Shown: piece by piece, positions 49,833-62,287 of the stretch
How the letters are laid out: each line of letters opens with the position of its first letter
How positions within the stretch are numbered: position 1 is the stretch's first letter
Source: Solen grandis
Taxonomy: Eukaryota; Mollusca; Bivalvia; Adapedonta; Solenidae
NCBI GenBank assembly: GCA_021229015.1
Contig: CM037785.1
Span: 1,607,093-1,671,092, forward strand
Reading direction: 5' to 3'
Length of the DNA stretch: 64,000 nt
Notes under the pieces: generated by a model
Databases searched by the model: none
Seen by the model: the letters and a program-made list of their open reading frames with translations, nothing else
What the model was told of the DNA's origin: nothing
Made by a program: the position numbers and the translations under genes

Positions 49833-51771
49833 CAATAGAAATCCTTTGAACTAAAAGAAATGCCTGTGTCTGCCTTTAAGCAAACAAACACAAAGTTGCA
49901 AATATTTATTTACAATCGAAGTACATTCGAAAATATGAATAACACAGACGTTTGCATTAATCACTTTAAGGTGTATGTTTATATCTAAAACAAGATAAAT
50001 GATATCAGATCAGTCTTACTGGATGCCTAGTCAGTTATTGACGTCAACCTGATTTTGTATTTCTGTTAATACCATTATTACATCATGCTTCTCCATTTGT
50101 GATATTGATAATATGACAAAGTATTGGTTTTTAAAAGTCTTAAACGTAAATATGTTAGAATGATTAATGTCTGGGAAAATATTTGTACACTTGGACTAGA
50201 TAAATTGTGAAGTTTCTACCAGGTTATTAAAAAAAGTACTTCATTCTTTCGTACTTCGAATCTCAAGCTTTTTATTCATAAGGAAATAAAACAGCATTCT
50301 ATATAGTTTATCCATTGGTTTTAAACGATTTTAGGACATGGGCCGTCTAAATGTCGGTCAGCGTTTCTGTAAGGAAGCTGAGTGACATAAATCATAAGCC
50401 CGGATGTTGATATCAGACTTGGATTAAGGTTGGAGTGATGTATGAATGTAAAGTAAACACACGTGACGTAACCGTTTTAATAGCAGTCTTGCGCTAAATG
50501 TTCAAATGTTCCACTCATGTGCATATCTTGCAGATATTCGCATGTTTAGATTTTCAAGTTTGAGATATGTCAGTGCTCGTTCTAATTTGTTTAATGGATG
50601 TAATATATTTTTTTACTTATGAAATATCTGACATTATCACGCTATGTAATGCAGTGCTCAAATTTTAAAGAAATGATATTTACAGTGATTTATTTACATT
50701 TTATTTACATTTTCTTTCCTTGGTGAGTCTATGATATTACAGGGTCTCGAAGTTAGTGGGGCGAATCATATCGTATAATGGTTCCATTTAAACAAACGTG
50801 TTCTTTAGAACACATATGTCACTTGCTGAAAATATGTGCTTACAGCAGGTGACACAAAAAGGAAGGAAGGAAGGAAGGACATTGTTACGAGACCAAGGGT
50901 GATAAATCACGTTATTGCACGATAATAACATTGTAAATGGGCCAGATTGTGTTTTAAATGAAAGAAATAAAAACCCTAACGCTATTGTGACAGGCTCTCC
51001 TTAATAATGATATTAATGTCCTAGTCGAGTTTGACAACTGCCGAGACTGGCTATGTCCGGCTTAAGTCGCAGTGAATAAAAGGTAAGTTTTCATTGGCCA
51101 ATCAGAATCATTTTCCCAGGGGAAATGGATTTACAAAAAAAAAACATAAAGAAACTATTTATCTTGACACTGGATATCAATCACAATGATGTATAAGTAT
51201 TTTCTATACATGTTTGAAATATTTTCGCTGCAATTACAAAATTCGATTTAAATGTATTGACCATCTGAACTGAACCTTGAATTCACTGCAAATGAAACCG
51301 GAAGTAGCCTGTCCCAGCTGTTATCAAGCTCGATTGAAACATTAAAACACGTTTATCATTCAGTAAAGTGAATACAACATGGAACCGTATATATTATTTA
51401 CCAAAATTCAGTTAAAACGTAAATGAACCAAATTACATCGTAAAGTTTGCTCAAATATGCAATATTCAATGATTAGCCGAAAATAGTTTCCTCCCTCCTT
51501 TTTTAAATGTCACCATTATACGATACTCTTCGATTCACTTAACTACGAGTCCCTGTGTATGATATATAATCCTCCGTTTTAAAGCTTCCGACTTTTTTTC
51601 CCTTTTTTTTGGCGGGGGTGGGGGCGGGGGGGGGGGGGCTAGAATAATCATTCATTATTTTTATAAATGCTGTGTATTTTATCCCTAATCTCAAAGTACC
51701 AAAATTGTTCAAATTTTTCTGATGAAATTAACTTGATTGAAGCTAAGCATATACATGCAGTTCTAGGTGGC

Positions 51772-52158
51772 CCGGTGTCGGTATATGGTTACAGGGTATC
51801 GGTATATGGTGACGGGGTATCGGTATATGGTTACAGGGTATCGGTATGTGGTGACAGGGTATCGGTATATGGTGACAGGGTATCGGTATATGGTGACAGG
51901 GTATCGGTATATGGTTACAGGGTATCGGTATATGGTGACATGGTATCGTAACAGGGTATCGGTATATGGTGACAGGGTATCGGTATATGGTTACAGGGTA
52001 TCCGTATATGGTGACATGGTATCGTAACAGGGTATCGGTATATGGTGACAGGGTATCGGTATATGGTGACAGGGTATCGGTATATGGTAACAGGGTATCG
52101 GTATATGGTGACAGGGTATCGGTATATGGTGACAGGATATCGGTATATGGTGACAGGG
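51772..52158 (+). repeat. 21-bp minisatellite, about 18 units
   Basis: Tandem GTATCGGTATATGGTGACAGG units, some with TTAC or TAAC in place of TGAC, and two shortened units (GTATCGTAACAGG). The 21-bp period keeps one frame open, giving artefactual VSVYGDR repeats of 65-94 codons. A G-rich homopolymer tract lies upstream at about 51611-51638. Confidence 0.94.
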
Positions 52159-52186
52159 TGTAGCGTATTTCGATTCGCCTTAATTA

Positions 52187-52275
52187 GACAGCACTATAGG
52201 AAGTAGACAGCACTATAGGAAGTAAACAGCACTATAGGAAGTAGACAGCACTATAGGAAGTAGACAGCACTATAG
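52187..52275 (+). repeat. 19-bp tandem repeat, about five units
   Basis: AGACAGCACTATAGGAAGT repeated from about 52187, nearly identical between units (one AAACAGC variant). It starts only about 30 bp after the 21-bp array. Confidence 0.93.
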
Positions 52276-55200
52276 ACAGTCTTCTATAAAGATTGAAATT
52301 CTGTTAGTAGGACGTTAAAACTAACATCAGGCTGCTTTATGCATCATATAAAGTACAATACTCGTTACCACAAACCGCACCTGTTGTACATGCGGAACAC
52401 ATTAACTGTCAATATATCATCACATACGTAGATCATAGGCCAAGGTCGTAAATCAATATATCTGAACAGAAGCTTTTGGCATTTGCAAATTTTACGTTTT
52501 TGATTTACGATCTAAGGACTTAAACAATTGTCTAGCCGGTTAGTAAATTCTTTCGCTTTGTTTTTCCGCCATTTAGGTGCCATGATATACAGACTCACGT
52601 ATTTCTCAAAATTCATACTACGTACTGCAGAACGCTTGTATCAGATTGTAATTCTGTTGGTCTGATTTGTCATTTTTTTCCATCCTTCTACTTTTTGAAC
52701 ATTTTCCTCTCCCTTTAATCCATTCTTCTTCTCGCCATCGTCAGTTCTATTTCAATAGTTTTCTTCCTTTTTATATTACTTTTTTGGATAATCGGTTAAG
52801 TTTTAGTATTTCATCGAACAATCCCTGGGATGGCTCATTATTTATAGATGCTGTAATTATAATGGTCTTGAAAAATATGAATCACTTCTTATATTAAATT
52901 AAAAAAAGTCATTGCCAAATGAAATTCATTATTTCTTAAATATTAAATGCATGTGAAACTAGCTAATTTTTCATCATATTAATTATATATTTATTTTTTG
53001 TATTCATTTATATCCGTGTTTGCCATAACTATTTTTTAAATGACCACATGCATCTATTTTGTCTGGCATATAAACGGTCTTTAAGACTCGAAATTTGTTT
53101 AAAATGATCCATAGCCACTGAAATATTGTGATTCATCAACTGCAATTCATGTAAATAATTAGCATTCTATTGAACAATAGCGCTGTGTTTTTTGCAATCA
53201 ACATCTGCGCCAAGACTTCCTGATTAACTGCTATAGAGTAATTTCTCTACATTCAATTCCTCACATCCTCCGTCGTCCAAAAGAAGCAACCATTGTATTC
53301 AATTATAAATAAGCCTCATTATTCACTTGTCTTCGTTACAACGAAACCTCATCACGTATGATTGTACCGACATTTATCAGAATAGAAATGTTAAAATAGG
53401 AACAAACCAAACAAAGACAACACGCAATTAATGCAAGATAAATCATAGCCTTGTTTGACTACTTCCAGCACCAACAAACACTTCCTCTTATTTACATTTT
53501 TTTCTCCCGCTGGAGGATTACCCTGTTTTTCGGTTTTTGTTTGTTGCTACTGATAAGGATAGTCGTTTATTTAGGTTTAAACTAATTATCTCTAGATTGC
53601 TGTGAACTATCTTTTTTCTGTTATCAATCATGCTGTAGATTACAGGGGAAGTTCCTATGCCCGATAACCCCCTATGTGCTAACACTGGGTCCCGGCCAAA
53701 CTGGGCAGAACATAAGCTGACATAGTTAACGCTAATGTATTATTGCGGTTGTCATTTAAACTGATCCTTTGCTTAATCAGATATGATAAGCGATTACGCT
53801 TGTATCGTCTCTGAAAACGATCCATCAAACTTGGTAGAGGCATCACGGTGAAGATAAATGATTAATAATAAAGCTCTAAGAATTTTGCACGATTAATGTA
53901 ATACCACTGATACTTTTCCAAAGAAATAAATACATGTAAAAGTCAAACACATGTTAGATGATTCTAGCTGATAAATTTCATTTCGGTTTATGAGACTTTT
54001 TATTTAAATTACCACATAAGAATATACATTAATTTCTTGCATCCAGATTTCGAGCAAATAAGGCGTAAATTCTTGGGCTGGGTTACTCCCCTTGCATTTA
54101 TCCCACTGAATTGCAGCAGCTAGAAATATGTGACAGTATCATATACTTCCAGCTTATCTGCTCGGCATTTTTTACCCACTGGTTGATTAGTTGGTTGTTT
54201 ATAGCACCATGATTTCTGCGTAATGTTTACTAGAACTCATGATATGCCTGAACATGTCCTGAAATCGGAACCAGTAACAGTGATTACAAATGACTTGTTT
54301 ACACCATTTCTTTAATAAAATATATTCAATTTGGCATGCACACCGCTTGCCTCTGTTTGCATTTATCCTGCTATTGTCAAAGGAATTCCACTTTGTCAGG
54401 CGTTTATCAAGCCGTGCCAAAATTGCTTAAAGGGAAATTGTTAGTTTTGGCATCGACATCGAATATCATAATATATGCTTATGTTCATCTGTTATTTTAT
54501 CGGTGTCAAAAGATGCATTCAAACAATCCTGGTAACTGTTTTATTAATTTTCGTATGTGTTGTTGTTCTATCACGATAAGGAATGTGTGTTTTAAGCAAA
54601 TATAACCCGTTATAACCCATATCAAAGTGGGAATCGCCGATTGTTCAAAGGAAAACAATGCTTGTTATGTTATTGAAATGGGCAGTTAAAGCATCTTTCG
54701 TTTATCATTTGAGGTTTAATGCTTTCATTATCTTTTCAATTTGGATTAATTTTGCTCTGAAACAACAAGACAGAAATGCTAGACAAACCCTCTAGAAATG
54801 TTCTATGTTCCAAATGAAGTCTGCACTCTGGTTTGCGATAATTCCTATACAAGATATTCTTTTAGATACACATTGTGTTTGCTTGCAAGTTTTTGAATAT
54901 TGAATGACGCATCAATTGGGACTGTTTATAACCCAAAACATACCTTGTATCTGAGAGCATTAATACATTTAAATTAGCGAGTGTCTGAGTGCAGGCCTTC
55001 TTGTGCAGAACGAAAAAAATTTTTTTTATCAAACACGATTGCGGTTTTGATTGGATCACGCTTTTTTTTTTTTTTTTTTTTTTTTTTGAAGGGGGAGATG
55101 GTAATCAGGTAATCATTAGACATGAAAAAGTATGACACTCAATTTTGCTCTTCACTGAACTTGTATTTGTATGACTGAAATCTTTCGCGTGACGAAATTC

Positions 55201-56289
55201 CTCATATGTTTCTCGCGTCTTTGACAATCATGTTTAAGAAAACTATCTCCTGTGTCAGTTTCACTTGACAGAGTCTGTGCTTTAAGAGAAAAAGATCGCT
55301 TCAGGTCTGTTTAAATATCGAGTGTAAAACAGTGGTTATTGAGATCTCTTTCGGAGCACAGGGATATTCGATGGTATGTTGCGGAACATTACCTGCAAGA
55401 ATGTTATTTGATGAATTGATTGAGAGTATTAACGTTCGAGATAATATGGTAAATTTTAACTCGAGGCATCACAAGACTTTCTGAAACTGACAACAAGTAC
55501 GACATAAATGAAATAAATGGTGAAGGAGATCAGGAGATAATTATGGGGTTATGTACATTGGTCTCGTGTTCTTAATATATAATGATACAATATTTAAACC
55601 GAATGCAGTAAAAATCTATAATATCGAATCTTGTTTTCTGGAAAATGTTTAATTCAATCAGATGTATTCATACACCCTTGCCATTTCCCATTCTGTCAAT
55701 AGGTTTAAGTTAGATTTTGGATAAATAGTCAACATAATACATATTACAATAAAGGCGAAGGATATATTGGTCAACAATTGCTGCTCTTATGAGCTGCCTG
55801 TCTGGAGAAAATAACTATTAAAACCAATTTATTTCTGAAAATTCTCTAGATTTTAACAATCACTTAGGGAAAATATTGGGAATATAGCCGAGTAAGGGCT
55901 ATAAAACAGCATGCTTATATATACTTACATTTTAGTACAATCAGCCTTTATTATTCGTATTGAAATATGTATGAGTTTTATTTCAGTTCTTGACTAGATG
56001 TAAATCCCTCTATATACACATATACACATTGTACGTATATACACGTTGAAACAAAGTCTGTCATTGAAGAATAACTGAAGATGTTTGTAACCAGAGAACG
56101 CTCATGTCACGAATTACTGCGATTGAAACTGACACGTATTTATATGACTGCGATCAGACATGCTTGGATGCTTGGCATACCTTTCCTTTCACTAAACATC
56201 AGAAATTGGGATTTTCATTTACTTGAAATATTGAAGTTCTTTTTATTGTACTGTTATGTCTGATATGAGGTCAAAGGGCGGATAAGACT

Positions 56290-56690
56290 ACCTCATTATA
56301 AAGACTACTATAGTAAAACCTCTTAAAAATTCCACATGCCTCCTAGACCATCTCACTAGAAGTACCACTATAGTAAAACCTCTAATTAAGACCACGCACA
56401 TCTTTCAGTCCACCTTACTATAGAGACCGCTATAGTAAAACCTCTAATTAAGACCACGCACCTCCTTAAGTCCACCTTACTATAGAGACCACTATAGTAA
56501 AACCTCTAATTAAGACCACGACTCTATCACCTTACTATAAGACACTATAGACCTATATATAAGACCGTTTAATTAAAAGTCCTTCACCACTACTATAGAG
56601 ACCACTTAGTAAAATCAATTAAGACACACATCTTCAGTCCACCTTACTATAGAGACCACTATAGTTAAACTGCTTATAAAGATATTTCAT
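56290..56690 (+). repeat. About 61-bp tandem repeat, six to seven units, with decayed units
   Basis: CTATAGTAAAACCTCTAATT, AAGACCACGCAC and CCACCTTACTATAGAGACC recur with TAGT anchors at 56311, 56371, 56433 and 56495, then at irregular 53-59-bp spacing (56548, 56607, 56662) in units with many small deletions. No coding function is visible. Confidence 0.85.
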
Positions 56691-58188
56691 TTCAAAAACA
56701 ATACAAACTAGACTGTAACAAAATTATATTATATATATACGTATATTGTAACGGATAAGGCATAGAAATTCTGATCAACAGCTTGTGTATATCTAATATC
56801 GGTTACAGCTATTTTCAGACTAGTTTTAACATGGTTTGACATTTTCTCTAGACCTTTTATCATTTTCTTTATGATATATAATATATGTCGTGATATTTAC
56901 GTACACATATAAAAACTATAAACATAAATAAGCTAACCTTTAACGTTATTGTCTTTTCTTTCTTCCTTTGGTCCTGCCTTTGTTGAAGTATTTTTGTCCT
57001 GACGTTCTAAGTAAAAAATGGCGTTTTGGTTAGTCATACTGAATTATATTTGAATAATTGTGTTTTCAATTATTCAGGCTTGACCTCATCTTGCCGCGAA
57101 CCTGTTTTGTCATATATTTATATTCTAGACCAGCTGATCCTAGATCTTCGAAATGTTAACGGATGTCATTATGTACGGCACTCCCACGAGAAACTCGACA
57201 AAAACTGAGTGTATTGAATCTAAATCTTCTAAATTTACATATTTTCATTAATACCTTTCTTCTATGAAAACAAAAATATGCACATGTCAACTCGATTTAT
57301 AGATTGAAGCTGAAGCCTAAGTCCTGTGGTGATTAGATCATTTACAAGACCTTCAAAGGCACAAACTACTGGTACAGCCCGGGGACTTTCGAAAAGGATT
57401 CTGGGAAAATGTGTAATATACAATTTCTCTTCACCCCGTCCATTGTCTTATGGAGGTAGTAGACATCTTCCCCTTTACCATAAAAATATTTGTCACGTAT
57501 AAATTGTTCAAACCAAAGATATATTCTACATATAACCTACAATATGTTTTAATTATATTTCTTAATCTTTTACGGTCTACGTATGTTGTATAAAACGAAC
57601 AAGATATAAAACAACTTCCTTTTAAAAGAAAAATACTTAAATTTAATTTCAGCGTGTGTCATTAAATGTTACTCTTGGCACAAATATATGGGATAAAATA
57701 CTGCAACAACGCTACCCTGGACAAGTATGAAGTATAAATCACCTGTAATTTACAAACAGCTTTTAATTATAGAATTAAATTGAATTCGTGCAGTAGGTAA
57801 GGCGGGTGGAAAAAGTACACTTTGTCACTAATATTGGTACAAGATGTTGATTGCTTTTTCAGCTGTATTGTTACAACGTTATTGCCTGTAAATTGAAACA
57901 TACAAATACAATTTCTAAGAGAGCATTCAATGCTGAGTATATGCACTGGTCGTTATACAGGCATGTGTGTATATTGCCATGGGTTGTATTTTGATTGCGT
58001 CGAATAAGAAAAAAATCTTATCACTTACTTGCCCGATATAGGGTTATAGGCTAAATTAAGTGAGCATTCAATACAAGTAGGTGCTGTATTAAGTATCAGA
58101 CTGTAAGAGCCGTTGTATGTAGGCCTACACTAAGTTCTATAAGAAAGTGTGCACTTTTTAACTGTAGATATTCCAATATTTACATACT

Positions 58189-58322
58189 TATCAGTTTCAA
58201 TTTTCGCCCACTATATCTCGTGTGTGTATCTGTAATCGGTCTAGTATGGCATTGAGAGATTTTGGCTAGATCAATGAAAAATACACACACGAGATAAAGT
58301 GTGCTAAAATTGAAACTGATAT
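58189..58322. mobile_element. Foldback MITE-like element with 42-bp arms
   Basis: The left arm 58189-58230 starts TTATCAGTTTCAATTTTCGC and ends ATCTCGTGTGTGTAT. The right arm 58281-58322 is its inverted copy with about 38 of 42 positions complementary. The spacer is 50 bp. A second inverted pair (ATATGACGTTATG at 58351-58363 and CATAACGTCATAT at 58387-58399, 13 of 13) lies just downstream. Confidence 0.8.
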
Positions 58323-58862
58323 GTATTGTTGTGAAATAACGCCAATGTTAATATGACGTTATGGCGATGCGTAGTGCGTGCCGTTACATAACGTCATATA
58401 CGCCCACTTTGCTTGAACGTTAGAGAAAATGGTTAATCACAACGTGAAATATTAATAATATCCATTAAAAGTATGTTAAATATTGAAAAATCTAAAACTA
58501 AGAAATGAACACCTCCTGTTTGAACTGAGTGACACAGATTGAGAAATTTGGAATGACAGCACAAATGGTTTGCATCCATCCTTAACACTTGACCTCATGA
58601 ATATTCAAATTACTTGAACATATGAAGCAATTGATTTTCCTAGATTACGGGCAACAATACTGTATAATTAAACAGATTAGACTCTGGTATAGGATATCTG
58701 TGTTTGCTCAGATTTCAATAATAGATAAACATGACTTTTTATGAACATTCATTTTAAATCAGTATAATTCATTATCGCCAAATACGTTTATAAAAGAATG
58801 AAACCGAAACAATAATTGAAAAGGATATTTGGAGTAAATGTTTTTTACATTTCAAGCAACAG

Positions 58863-58915
58863 TTTCATCATCATCATCATCATCATCATCACCACCACCA
58901 CCACCATCATCATGA
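58863..58915. repeat. (ATC)n/(ACC)n microsatellite
   Basis: ATC repeats that change to CAC and return to ATC. Confidence 0.92.
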
Positions 58916-60293
58916 TTTAAAAATTCACCATTACGTTTATTTAAACGTACGTTGGTATTATGAGGAAAATGTTTTTAAAACATTTCGAAAGACAATTACT
59001 CTATTCTCAAGAAATATTTTATTCGTGATTCAAGATATTCTGTTTTGATTGATGGATAAATATTTTTTCGACATTAACTTCAAATAGTTTTCTTCTGGTT
59101 TGGCTTTTAATTCGACTGCTATCCCGTGTTGAATTTTGTGCTTTTGTCAAAATGATTAATAGAGACGCGCACATAACACAATTAATATTGGGTCTTTTCT
59201 TTCAATTTCATTTCCTGTAGGTAGAATGAGACACTTTCCCTTCTGTATGCGAATGCGTTTCTGAAGCAGAACTTGAAACTGAATCTGTATACTGCGTTGA
59301 CAATGATGTATGATTCTGGATTGGAACCCAAATATTGCTTGTCAGCAATTGTTTTGAAATTGAAGAACAAGTTTGGATAGACTTTCAGTTAAACCGTGGA
59401 GTTCTCTTTCAAATAAATCATACCCATGAACACAATGGACACAATGCAAGTAAAACTGCTTATTACTTGTAGGAAAGAAACTCTTTATGAAAACATGGTC
59501 CAGTTATATTGTATTTCTTTATGTTGTTTCGTTGTAATATCTTGTTTAGCTTGCTCGATATTTTTATGCAGTTCATCTTCAGAAACGCTAGTGATAATGC
59601 AATTATTTTCTTTGTGAAAATGGCATTATGAACAAACTGCATACCCTGCAGTGCCGCAAATCTTTTATAGTCTATATGCAACAATGGTATCAATATTTGC
59701 CACAATGGCACTATTTTGAAAATTTTGCATACAATTCAAAGGAAATGCTTTGTAAGCATTCTATTGTTCAATAAAAATGGCATTATGAATATCCAAGCTG
59801 CAGTAAATATTATCGGGTTTAGTACTTTAATAATTTTGATGCATGGGACAGCTATGTGCAAATATTTTTCCATTCTTTATGAGAAACATTTTATACACGT
59901 CTACCAATTTACAATACTTCTTCATTGATTTCTGTGTTATTTATGATATTTTATTTCTGATGCTAATGCACCATGGAATGTAGCGGGGCCTGTCCCATAG
60001 TCGCATTTAAACAGAATATGTCTTATTGAAATTTTCAAAGAAGGCACGATGAAATAATAAACGTCAATTAGATTTTCGTGACAAAAAGTGAAAGCCATGG
60101 CAGACGTAACTGACATTCAAAAAACTATTTTAAATCAATGTTGATTTTTCATTAAAAAAAACAATTTCACATTTAATTCAGTGATTGGTAGTAAATACAA
60201 TATTATCAAAAGCATATATATGTGGTGCATGCATAATAATTTGCAAGTAACAAGGTATCTTGTTTCCAGTATTTTATTACTCTCTGTCTCCAG

Positions 60294-60545
60294 TGTGTAG
60301 ACAGATGTCCAAAGGCATAGCAGCTGTGTTCGGGCCAATCTCCAAGATACCACGAGCGCACGTGCAGTCCATATGCAATGCCTTCGAGATCCCCCACATC
60401 CAGGCCCAGTGGGACTCGCGAGACCACCGAGATTACCATTCTATGAGCGTCTACCCGGATTACATTGCCCTCAGCAAGGCCTATGCCGATCTCCTCAATT
60501 ACTGGGAATGGAAGCAGTTCACGGTGATTTATGAAGACAACGATA
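60294..60545 (+). CDS. Kainate-type ionotropic glutamate receptor, second amino-terminal-domain exon (partial gene)
   Basis: This internal exon of 252 nt encodes 84 residues continuing the amino-terminal domain from 48065. The acceptor is CTGTCTCCAG, ending at 60293; the donor is GTGAGT at 60546. Both boundaries are phase 1, so the exon is symmetric. Conserved kainate-receptor blocks are GIAAVFGP (residues 8-15), AHVQSICNAFEIPHIQ (22-37), the SVYPDYIALSKAYADLL strand-helix (52-68) and YWEWKQFTVIYEDND (70-84). GRIK2 has the counterparts GVAAIFGP, VQSICNALGVPHIQ, SLYPDFSSLSRAILDLV and FFKWKTVTVVYDD. Cys2 aligns with a conserved family cysteine. No N-glycosylation sequon is visible. The exon is clearly richer in G+C than the AT-rich DNA around it, as expected for selected coding sequence. 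No disruption is seen. The next exon is not recognisable before 64000. Confidence 0.93.
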
Positions 60546-61490
60546 GTGAGTCTTTTGCTTGTTTTGTTTTGTGTTAGTTTCATGTGGTCGTTCACATGCA
60601 ACTTACAGAATCTTACGAAAGTTGGTAAAGGTATCAGTGGAAATAAACACGGTGATAGACACCGAGTGTCCTTTCATGGGAAAGGTTTCCACTAGGCCAT
60701 CCTGTTCAAGAACACCAGTTTAACTTTTCCGTTTAGGGTATAGTCTTTTATGACATATTAAGTATTTACAGACAAAGGAGGCCAAAGCGAACGTAGCGTG
60801 ACTTATAAATAGCAAACACTTGATTTTGTCAATTTGTACGTAGTAAATCAAGAAAGGTAATCTATTAAAATGAATCGCAGGTAAATTTGAATATCCAGAT
60901 ATACTAATTGCCTACAAATTTAGGTTGACGTCTAAAAAGGAATGATGAGGGAGAAATTAAGAATTTTAAAACTACTGTGGCAATAAAAAAAAGTACAAAT
61001 ATATTAATGTGAACTGATATTGCTTCTGGTGTCATAAGTTCGTATTACTCGGAATTTAGTGAGATTTGGTTTCCTTGTAATCAAAACATAACTAGGAGTT
61101 CCCATTGCATATAAATAATGTATATGTACTATATTAATAATTAACTTATTGATTGCTATCCAACAATAAGCACAACCTATAAATTAACAAGATGAGTTTT
61201 ATATCAGATAACTGATCAGATGCAACTGCTGGATTTAATTGAAAATGAAATGGATGAGCTCAGATGATTTAAGTAACGGTAAATGTATTAGTTGTTTCGA
61301 AAACAGTCAATATGTGAAATAAATTTAGGTAAGAACCGGCTGGAAATGCTAATACAATGTATTAATTGTGAAAAGTGCTCTCTTTGAAAACTAACTATAT
61401 GTAGATATACCATGAACTGTTGCATTCGACCATTGGTGTTTTTTGTTTTTGTTGTTGTTGTTTTGTTGTTGTTGGTGGTGGTGGTGATGT
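60546..61490 (+). other. Start of the next receptor intron, no supported feature
   Basis: AT-rich intron sequence after the GTGAGT donor. (GTT)n/(GGT)n triplet sequence occupies about 61447-61488. No further receptor exon was recognised up to 64000. Confidence 0.6.
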
Positions 61491-61494
61491 TTTT

Positions 61495-62287
61495 TTAGCT
61501 CACCTGAGCAAAGCTCAGGGTGAGCTATTGTGATCCCGTGAGCGTCCGTCGTGCGTCGTGCGGCGTCAACAATTTTTAGTGTTTACACTCTATCACCTTT
61601 ATTTCTTGAGCAATCATCTTCAAACTTTAAGACAATGTTTATGACCATAATGTCTCGATTCAGTTCGATTATGGCTGAGATCCGTCAATTAGGTCAGGAG
61701 TTATGCCCCTTTTAATATTAAAAAAATGCCACATTTCTCGTTGTTTACACTCAAGCATCTTCATTTTTTGAGCAATCATCTTCAAACTTTATGGCAATGC
61801 TTATGACCATAAGGTCTCGATTGAGATCGATTATGGCTAAGATCCGTCAATTAGGTCAGGAGTTAAGCCCCTTTTAATATTAAAAAATGCCATATTTCAC
61901 TTTGTTTACACTCTAGCATCTTCATCTTTTCAGCAATCATCTTCAAACTTTATGGCAATGCTTATGACCATAATGTCTCGATTGAGTTCGATTATGGCTG
62001 AGATCCGTCAATTAGGTCAGGAGTTAGCCCCTTTTATATAAAAATGCCAATTTCACTTGTTTACACTCTAGCATCTGCATCTTTTAAACAATCATCTTAA
62101 AACTTTATGGCAGTGCTTATGCTTATAATTTCGCAATTGGGTTTAATTATAACTGATATTAATTTAGGAGTTATGCCCTTTTCACCATAAAAAAAAAGCC
62201 AGATTTCACTTTTACACTCTAGCATCTTTATTTCTTGAGCAATCATCTTTCTCAAATGAGCGATCAAGGGCCATCTTGGCCCTCTTG
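61495..62287 (+). mobile_element. TTAGCTCACC-type element, complete-looking copy
   Basis: The head TTAGCTCACCTGAGCAAAGC is followed by CTCAGGGTGAGCTATTGTG (a small hairpin) and GTCCGTCGTGCGTCGTGCGG. Five diverged core units each open with GTTTACACTCTAGCATC-like sequence near 61578, 61744, 61902, 62058 and 62210 (period about 150-165 bp). The 3' end is ATGAGCGATCAAGGGCCATC then TTGGCCCTCTTG. GTT-rich simple sequence lies on both sides, so it either inserted into it or carries it. Confidence 0.75.

Larger units (their letters stand above)
48066..60293 (+). other. 12.2-kb intron of the kainate receptor gene
   Basis: GT...AG intron (GTAAGC donor, TCTCCAG acceptor) between the two recognised receptor exons. 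Because the flanking peptides are contiguous relative to GRIK proteins, no exon is expected inside it. It contains SINE-like copies at about 48315-48545 and 49522-49832, minisatellites at about 51772-52158, 52187-52275 and 56290-56690, a foldback element at 58189-58322, and simple repeats. The remaining stretches (49833-51770, 52276-56280, 56690-58180 and 58400-60290) are AT-rich, with no supported feature. Confidence 0.8.

Noticed and set aside
51667..52163. VSVYGDR repeat frames
   Set aside because: Produced by a 21-bp tandem repeat inside an intron; the repeat period happens to keep the frame open.
60206..60601. 131-codon minus-strand frame
   Set aside because: It is the antisense shadow of the 60294-60545 receptor exon, whose sense translation has clear family similarity.
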